A stretch of 64,000 nt of DNA. Origin: Heterostelium album PN500. Its lineage: Eukaryota > Evosea > Eumycetozoa > Acytosteliales > Acytosteliaceae. Numbering within the stretch: the first letter of the stretch is position 1; each line of letters starts with the position of its first letter. A program made the translations under genes and the position numbers. Shown one piece after another: positions 58,827 through 64,000 of this stretch. The stretch covers positions 1,733,471-1,797,470 of the forward strand of contig NW_008805068.1 in assembly GCF_000004825.1 (NCBI RefSeq), given 5' to 3'. Below the pieces are notes generated by a model. The model ran no database searches, was not told the DNA's origin, and saw nothing but the letters and a program-made list of their open reading frames with translations.

Positions 58827-60809
58827 TGAATATAATATATTATATAAAGTTTATTGCTGTTGTTGCTGTTTGTTGTTGTTGCTGTTTGTTGTTATTATTA
58901 TTTCTTTGAATACTTTTTCAAAACCTTTCTCTCTTGAATTGCTACTACTGTACTGTTATAATTTATTTGAAATTGAGTTGAGAGGAGTAGTTGTTGTTGT
59001 AAACAAAATTTGAGACTATGAATGAATGTTGTTGTTGTGTACCAAAGCTAATCTCACTCACTCACTCTGAATTATCGAAACAATTGTTTTTGTTTTTATG
59101 TAATTTGATTGGATTCCTGTCAATCTATCTATTAATTTATAAATACTGAAGATAAAAATATTAATATTAAATTTATTTTTACAATATATATATATATATT
59201 ACTACTATTTTATTAAAATTTAAATAAAGTTTTAAAATTTTATATGATATAATTAATAATATTACTGATGTTTTGTTTTTGATTTGATATGTTGAAAGAA
59301 TGAGAATGGTGTTGTGGATAGGATACCGAAACAAAACTCTAGTATGTGGTGGTCATATCAGCATACGATAGGAACACAAAACACAAAACAGAAAGCAAAA
59401 CAAAACAAAAACAAAAACAATTAATTAAAAGTTTATTAATAAATATTAATAATTTGAATTTGTGTGACAATGATGGCAATAATTATAAAATTGAATGAAA
59501 TGAAAATTGTGTGATTATTATTTTATTTTAGTTTAGTTTAGTTTGGTTTAGTTCTCTTGCTGCTGAGTGGGTTGGTTAGTGAGTGAGTGGGCTGCTGACT
59601 GAGAGAGTTGTTTTTGATGATGACTTTTTAATGTTATTTTTTTTTTTTTAATTTCATTGATAGTAATGTCCAATAGGATTGCTACTATTGCTATTGCTAT
59701 TGTGTTGCTATTTCCATGGTAATTATAATTGCTATTGCTATTGTTGTTGTTGTTGTTCTTATTTCTTCTTCTTGTTTCTTATTTCTTGTTTCTTATTTCT
59801 TGTTTCTTGTTGTACTATTTTGTGTTTGTGCTTTGTAGTAGATTATAGATGATGTGTAGATGATCGATGAAATTTTAACTACATTCATTATTCAATTCAT
59901 TCAAGGTAGATAGTTAGAAAAAATAAAAGCACACACTCACTCACCCAAACTCAAATAAAGAATTATATTATTATTATTATTTTATAAACAACAATAACAA
60001 CAACAACAACTAACAAAAACAACACTTGATTATACTATGCTCTTATTTTCATTTTTCTTAAAAAGTTACCTTTATTATTATTCTGTAATTTAATCTGGAG
60101 GTGTTGGCTATAATGAGAAGAGAATTCAATTCCTATTATATAATTCTTTTATGTTATTGAATTGCCCACTCTCTGTGATTTAATATATATGTTATGTTAT
60201 GATATTTATATTTATATTTATGTGTTAATAATAAATTGATAGATAAAAAAACTCTAATTATTCAGTTTTTTTTTTTTTTTTTTTGGTTTGTCAAAAAATA
60301 AAATAAAATTAAAATAAAAACAAGATTGTTGGAGAGAGGTTCCATATGAAATGAATAGGAGAGGCAAACAATTGGGAACACTAAAAAAACAAAAAAAAAA
60401 CAAAAAAACAAACAAATTTTAGTTTTTGTTTTTATTTTTGGTGGTGTATGATGTGTTGGGGTGGTAATGAATGAAAAACTAAAACTAAAAACAATTTAAA
60501 AACCGCAAAATATCTACCTATAAATTAAAAAAACACAGAATATAAACTTTTGAATTTTGTAGAACCACAAATAAGTGGATTACTGATGATTGCTTAATAA
60601 ATCAATTAATAATTAGATGATTTCTCGATTCGTTATCCAAGTCTTTTTTGAAAAGTTTACTTTTATAGATACTAGTTTGATTTGATTAGTCTACTTTCTT
60701 TATTACACTTTTATATCTAAATAAAGTGAGTGATAGAGAAAATAGAACTAACTTTAATATATAGATTCTAACTGCTATTATGAATTAAAAATCTTTTTGT
60801 TTTAATTTT

Positions 60810-60840
<31 letters not shown>

Positions 60841-61599
60841 TTTGATTAATATGTTATAACTATATTTTATAAATTTTATTTTCTTTCTTTCACTATTATA
60901 ATTTAATAAACCATATCATTCTATAATTTTATATATAATAAGTAATATTGATACAATTAAATAGATAATAATATAAATAAATTATAAAAATGTTTTTTAA
61001 AAACAATAATTAATCAATAAATAAATAAAAAAATATGAGATTATTTGTTGTAATTAATGATAATAATCTCAAGTTCTCTAATCTTTGGGCATATTAATAG
61101 AGAATCATGTTTGAATTTATCAAAATATATATTGAAAAATGGGATTGTTTTGTTGCCCTATAATATAAATGAGTTGTTTGATTTGACTAGATAGACTTGA
61201 CAAAATAATTGCTGACTATTTCTATTGATGTTTAAATGGTTGGTTGTTTAGACATGTCTAATATAATTGCTTTACAGAAATATTACTATTATTATCAATC
61301 TTCCTTTTTTAGATACAGATAACACACATATCCTCTCACACTTTCACTCCAATCCCCATCCCCAATCCATCAAAAAAAAAAATAGAAAAACAAAACAAAA
61401 CAAAAATAAAAAGGTAAACCTTTTCCCACTCACTACACCACTGTATATCTAAAAATAAAGTATAACCATTTATTCCACTCTTTATTTAAACTTCTATTCT
61501 ACTCATATTTATTTAATATATTTATTATTATGTTTTTGTATTATTATTTTTTTTGATTTACTGGGTATCATCTCCAAATTATTTTTTTATTGTTAATAG
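58827..61599. other. Long gene-poor region upstream of the kinase gene
   Basis: 2.8 kb of AT-rich sequence with repeated motifs: TGTTGC/TGTTGT near 58855-58895, TTTCTTATTTCTTG near 59758-59810, and GAGTGAGTGGG near 59580-59595. The ORF at 61267-61452 is Lys/Asn-rich and probably chance. The part next to 58827 is the kinase 5' region. No RNA gene was recognised. Confidence 0.4.
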
Positions 61600-61843
61600 C
61601 TGATCATAAATAATGATGATTATTATTATTATTGTTGTGGAGATTTATACAAAACACGATATACTAATCTTGAAGTAGATGATATTAAAAGATTATATCG
61701 CCCAGGTAAATTTATGAAAGTTTGTATTGTAAAATCTGTATTGATTTTCTATTTTCGAAATAATATTTTTTATAAAAGAAGATAATGGAACAGTTGAAAA
61801 TAGATATAATAACAATCCATCGAACTTATTGTATTATAATTGA
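61600..61843 (+). CDS. Last two exons of a possible short gene
   Basis: An acceptor TTGTTAATAG is followed by an open segment 61600..61705 (LIINNDDYYYYCCGDLYKTR and on to RLYRP). A GTAAAT donor and a TATAAAAG acceptor join it in frame to 61779..61843 (EDNGTVENRYNNNPSNLLYY, then TGA). The start exon is not found. The tyrosine run comes from a TTA/TAT repeat, so part of it may be chance. Confidence 0.3.
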
Positions 61844-62186
61844 AAGAGAAGTGAAGTATGATTAAGTTCTGAACAAATTAAAAGATACATTACCTATCCA
61901 ATAATGAAGTTAAACTCTAAATACAAATAATTATATAAAACTTTTCTATTTTTAAACTTAAATGATTTTATTTTTTTGATTTTATTTTATTAAAATTAAT
62001 CATGGTTTATCAGTTTGAACACTCACCCACACACACAAATAGTTTTATAAAATCAAACCAAATAAGGTTATTGGATTTGATAAAATTTATTAAAAAATAA
62101 ATGTTTTGAAATTTTTGATTGTAGTTTTACAGTGTGGTTTTTGGTGTGATAGAATAGATAGCCCAGAATTGCAATTATTAATTAAC
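61844..62186. other. Short AT-rich spacer
   Basis: 343 bases between convergent genes. Nothing recognised. Confidence 0.5.
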
Positions 62187-64000
62187 TTAATTTAAATGCT
62201 TGCTTGTGACAGTCGTAAATTGATCTGAAGTGTAGTCGCTATTGAAAAAGATATTTACAACTGGGTTCGTATAGAATATACCAGGATGTGTTGAAAGCAT
62301 CGTCACCAAGTATCGCTCCAGTGTAACTTGTCTGCTATTGACTACCTTGTTTGACGATGGTCTCAATTTCTTTGGTGGCAAAGGCATCAGTGATTTATTT
62401 GGTGTTGTATTGATACTACAACTTCTTATCTATTATTTTTAAAATAGATTAATAATTAATAAATAGTTGAGAAGAAATAAATTTGTTATAACTAACTATT
62501 ACTTACCTTTTTATCCAAGAATAAAAAATTGTTATATCTTCTATGTACTACCCATTCTGAATAACTTGTCTGGACATGTATGTTGTATTCTATGAAAGAT
62601 GTTATCTTTGAGAAGCTGATGATTGAAACGGTTAGATCCCATGCCGGTCCGGATTTGCAAGATGGCTTCCAACCTTTTTCGTGACTGTACATTGGTGGAG
62701 GTATCACCGGTATGATATTGGGATTGTTGTTGTTGCTGTTGGCACTGTTGGTGTTACTGCTGATGATCGTATTGACTATGTTTTGGCGTTGATAGACCAG
62801 CTCGTCACTAGACGGCTTCTTCTTGATGGAGAGCTGGATTTTCGGTGGTGGTGTTTGTGGTTGCGCAGGTGGTGGTAGTAGATGAGGAAGCGGTGTTTGA
62901 AAATTGGTGAGTAATGCGGTGGTCGATGTTGTGCGGGTCATCTTGGAGCCGCCTCCAACCGGTCTGTCGACGGGCTCCTTTGTGATTTTCAATTGTGAAT
63001 TTGGAGAGAGTGCTGCTTGCTGTTGTTGCTGTTGGAGAAGCAGCTGTTGTTGATAAAGATAATTGTAGTATTCCGTGCTCGAGTGTGACGATGACACTGA
63101 TCCAGATTGTGAAGATTTTATAATTGTGGTTGTAGTGGAAGATGGTGTTACAGTTGAATGATGTACGTGTAAATGTGAATTTGAAATTGAATTTAAATGT
63201 AAATGTGAGTGTGAGTGTGAATTTGAGTGTGAGTGTGAATTGGTGGTATTTGAAACATTGGAAGAAAGTGATGTGGATGATGTTTGTTCAGCGTCAGAGT
63301 CGTCGACCATGGAGGATGTGGTTTCATCTTGATAGCCTGTTGAGAGAATAGATGGGATATAGTGATGTGTATTCGATGCATGGGGTGTTCCAATCGGGGA
63401 GAATCGATTGAGGTCACCTTGGAAGGAGAGTCGCAATCCGTTGGAAAGTAGAGCTTCCACTTCATCGCGATCGCCTTGACAAAATTCAATGGCGTCTAAA
63501 ATAACATGTACCTCTAGGTGACTGAACATCTGAATGAGATACGCTTCATCTTCGTCCCAATCTCGCGGAGGTCGAGGAGTGATGGTTGGCGTTGTGACTA
63601 TAGTTTCGACCGACTGGAAACTACTGGCACCACACTCGACGACTCGAGAAGGTGCCGATTGATTGAAATTCCTATGATGATGTTCACTTTTCAGTTGGAG
63701 TTGAGGCAATGAAATTGAAGTTTTAACATCGATGTTTCCAACAATAGAGTCACCGCAACCACTATTGTCCTTTAAAGGTAGTTGTTGTTCATTCTTTTCC
63801 ATACAGGAAATAATTACATTTTCATCATCGTCGTCTCCAACAATAAAATCTTGATCCTTTAAAAATTGTTCCTGTAATTGTAATTGTTGTTGTTGTTGCT
63901 GTTCAACATTTTGTTCTTCAATATTTTGATTTTTTATTATGTCAATGGAGGGTGAGGAAGGTGAGACTGATGATGATGTGGTATTATAATTTAATGGTGA
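62187..64000 (-). CDS. CUE and PX domain protein, C-terminal part
   Basis: The long exon 64000..62507 is open at the window edge, and the last exon is 62429..62187. An N-terminal Ser/Gln-rich part is followed by a CUE-like helical domain (DEDEAYLIQMFSHLEVHVIL, then DAIEFCQGDRDEVEALLSNG), which binds ubiquitin in other proteins. Then come His/Ser-, Gln- and Pro-rich linkers. The end is a PX domain split by the intron: ITSFIEYNIHVQTSYSEWVV, HRRYNNFLFLDKK, then LPPKKLRPSSNKVVNSRQVTLERYL, LSTHPGIF and VVNIFFNSD. PX domains bind PI3P on endosomes; the RRY motif supplies the lipid-binding Arg. A role in endosomal sorting of ubiquitinated cargo is an inference. Confidence 0.82.

Overview
The window looks like nuclear DNA of a dictyostelid social amoeba (Amoebozoa). 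It is very AT-rich outside genes, with long A/T homopolymers. Introns are short (about 50-150 bp), AT-rich, and begin GTAAGT/GTATGT. Proteins carry poly-Asn, poly-Gln and poly-Ser runs encoded by CAA, AAT and CAT/TCA repeats. Several genes are typical of dictyostelids: a SWIP/WASHC4 subunit, Rheb, a GID4 homologue, a PA14 'prespore-inducer-like' surface protein, a small DDxxD terpene synthase and eEF1B. Coding regions use many C/G third bases, so I do not assume the species is D. discoideum. I built gene models by joining ORF segments at GT-AG borders that keep the frame. All coordinates are in this window.

Layout. 0-16 kb: SWIP (3' end outside the window), a C39-like cysteine peptidase, a long Asn/Gln-rich protein, a CARMIL-like PH/LRR protein, Rheb and a PPIL4-type cyclophilin-RRM protein. 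15.4-21.6 kb: three tandem alpha/beta-hydrolase paralogues with identical intron positions. 21.6-24 kb: a gene-poor stretch with a perfect 25-bp inverted repeat, a 39-base A tract and a tRNA-Val(AAC). 24-28.9 kb: a large BRCT / DUF4062 / STAND NTPase / TPR / UBA-like gene whose BRCT module lies in a different frame from the rest. 29-30 kb: the CAAX protease Rce1. 31-36 kb: a PA14 surface protein, a decayed Nup155 fragment, a terpene synthase and two truncated gene pieces meeting head to head. 36-39.8 kb: mitochondrial-type prolyl-tRNA synthetase and GID4. 41.8-50 kb: eEF1B, an AUP1-like acyltransferase, an ELL elongation factor and a small mitochondrial protein. 51-58.8 kb: an unknown gene, a BAR plus RasGAP-like protein, a tiny Cys-rich secreted peptide and an STE-type kinase. 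62.2-64 kb: a CUE+PX protein that continues past the window.

Functional links are only thematic. Several genes serve membrane traffic and actin (WASH complex, CARMIL-like, BAR/RasGAP-like, PX/CUE). Rheb is a CAAX protein and Rce1 processes CAAX proteins, but they are not neighbours. The least ordinary items are the frame-shifted STAND gene with a hairpin at its frame junction, the hydrolase trio in which the nucleophile serine is Cys, Cys and Tyr, the six-Cys secreted peptide, and the RasGAP-like domain without an arginine finger.
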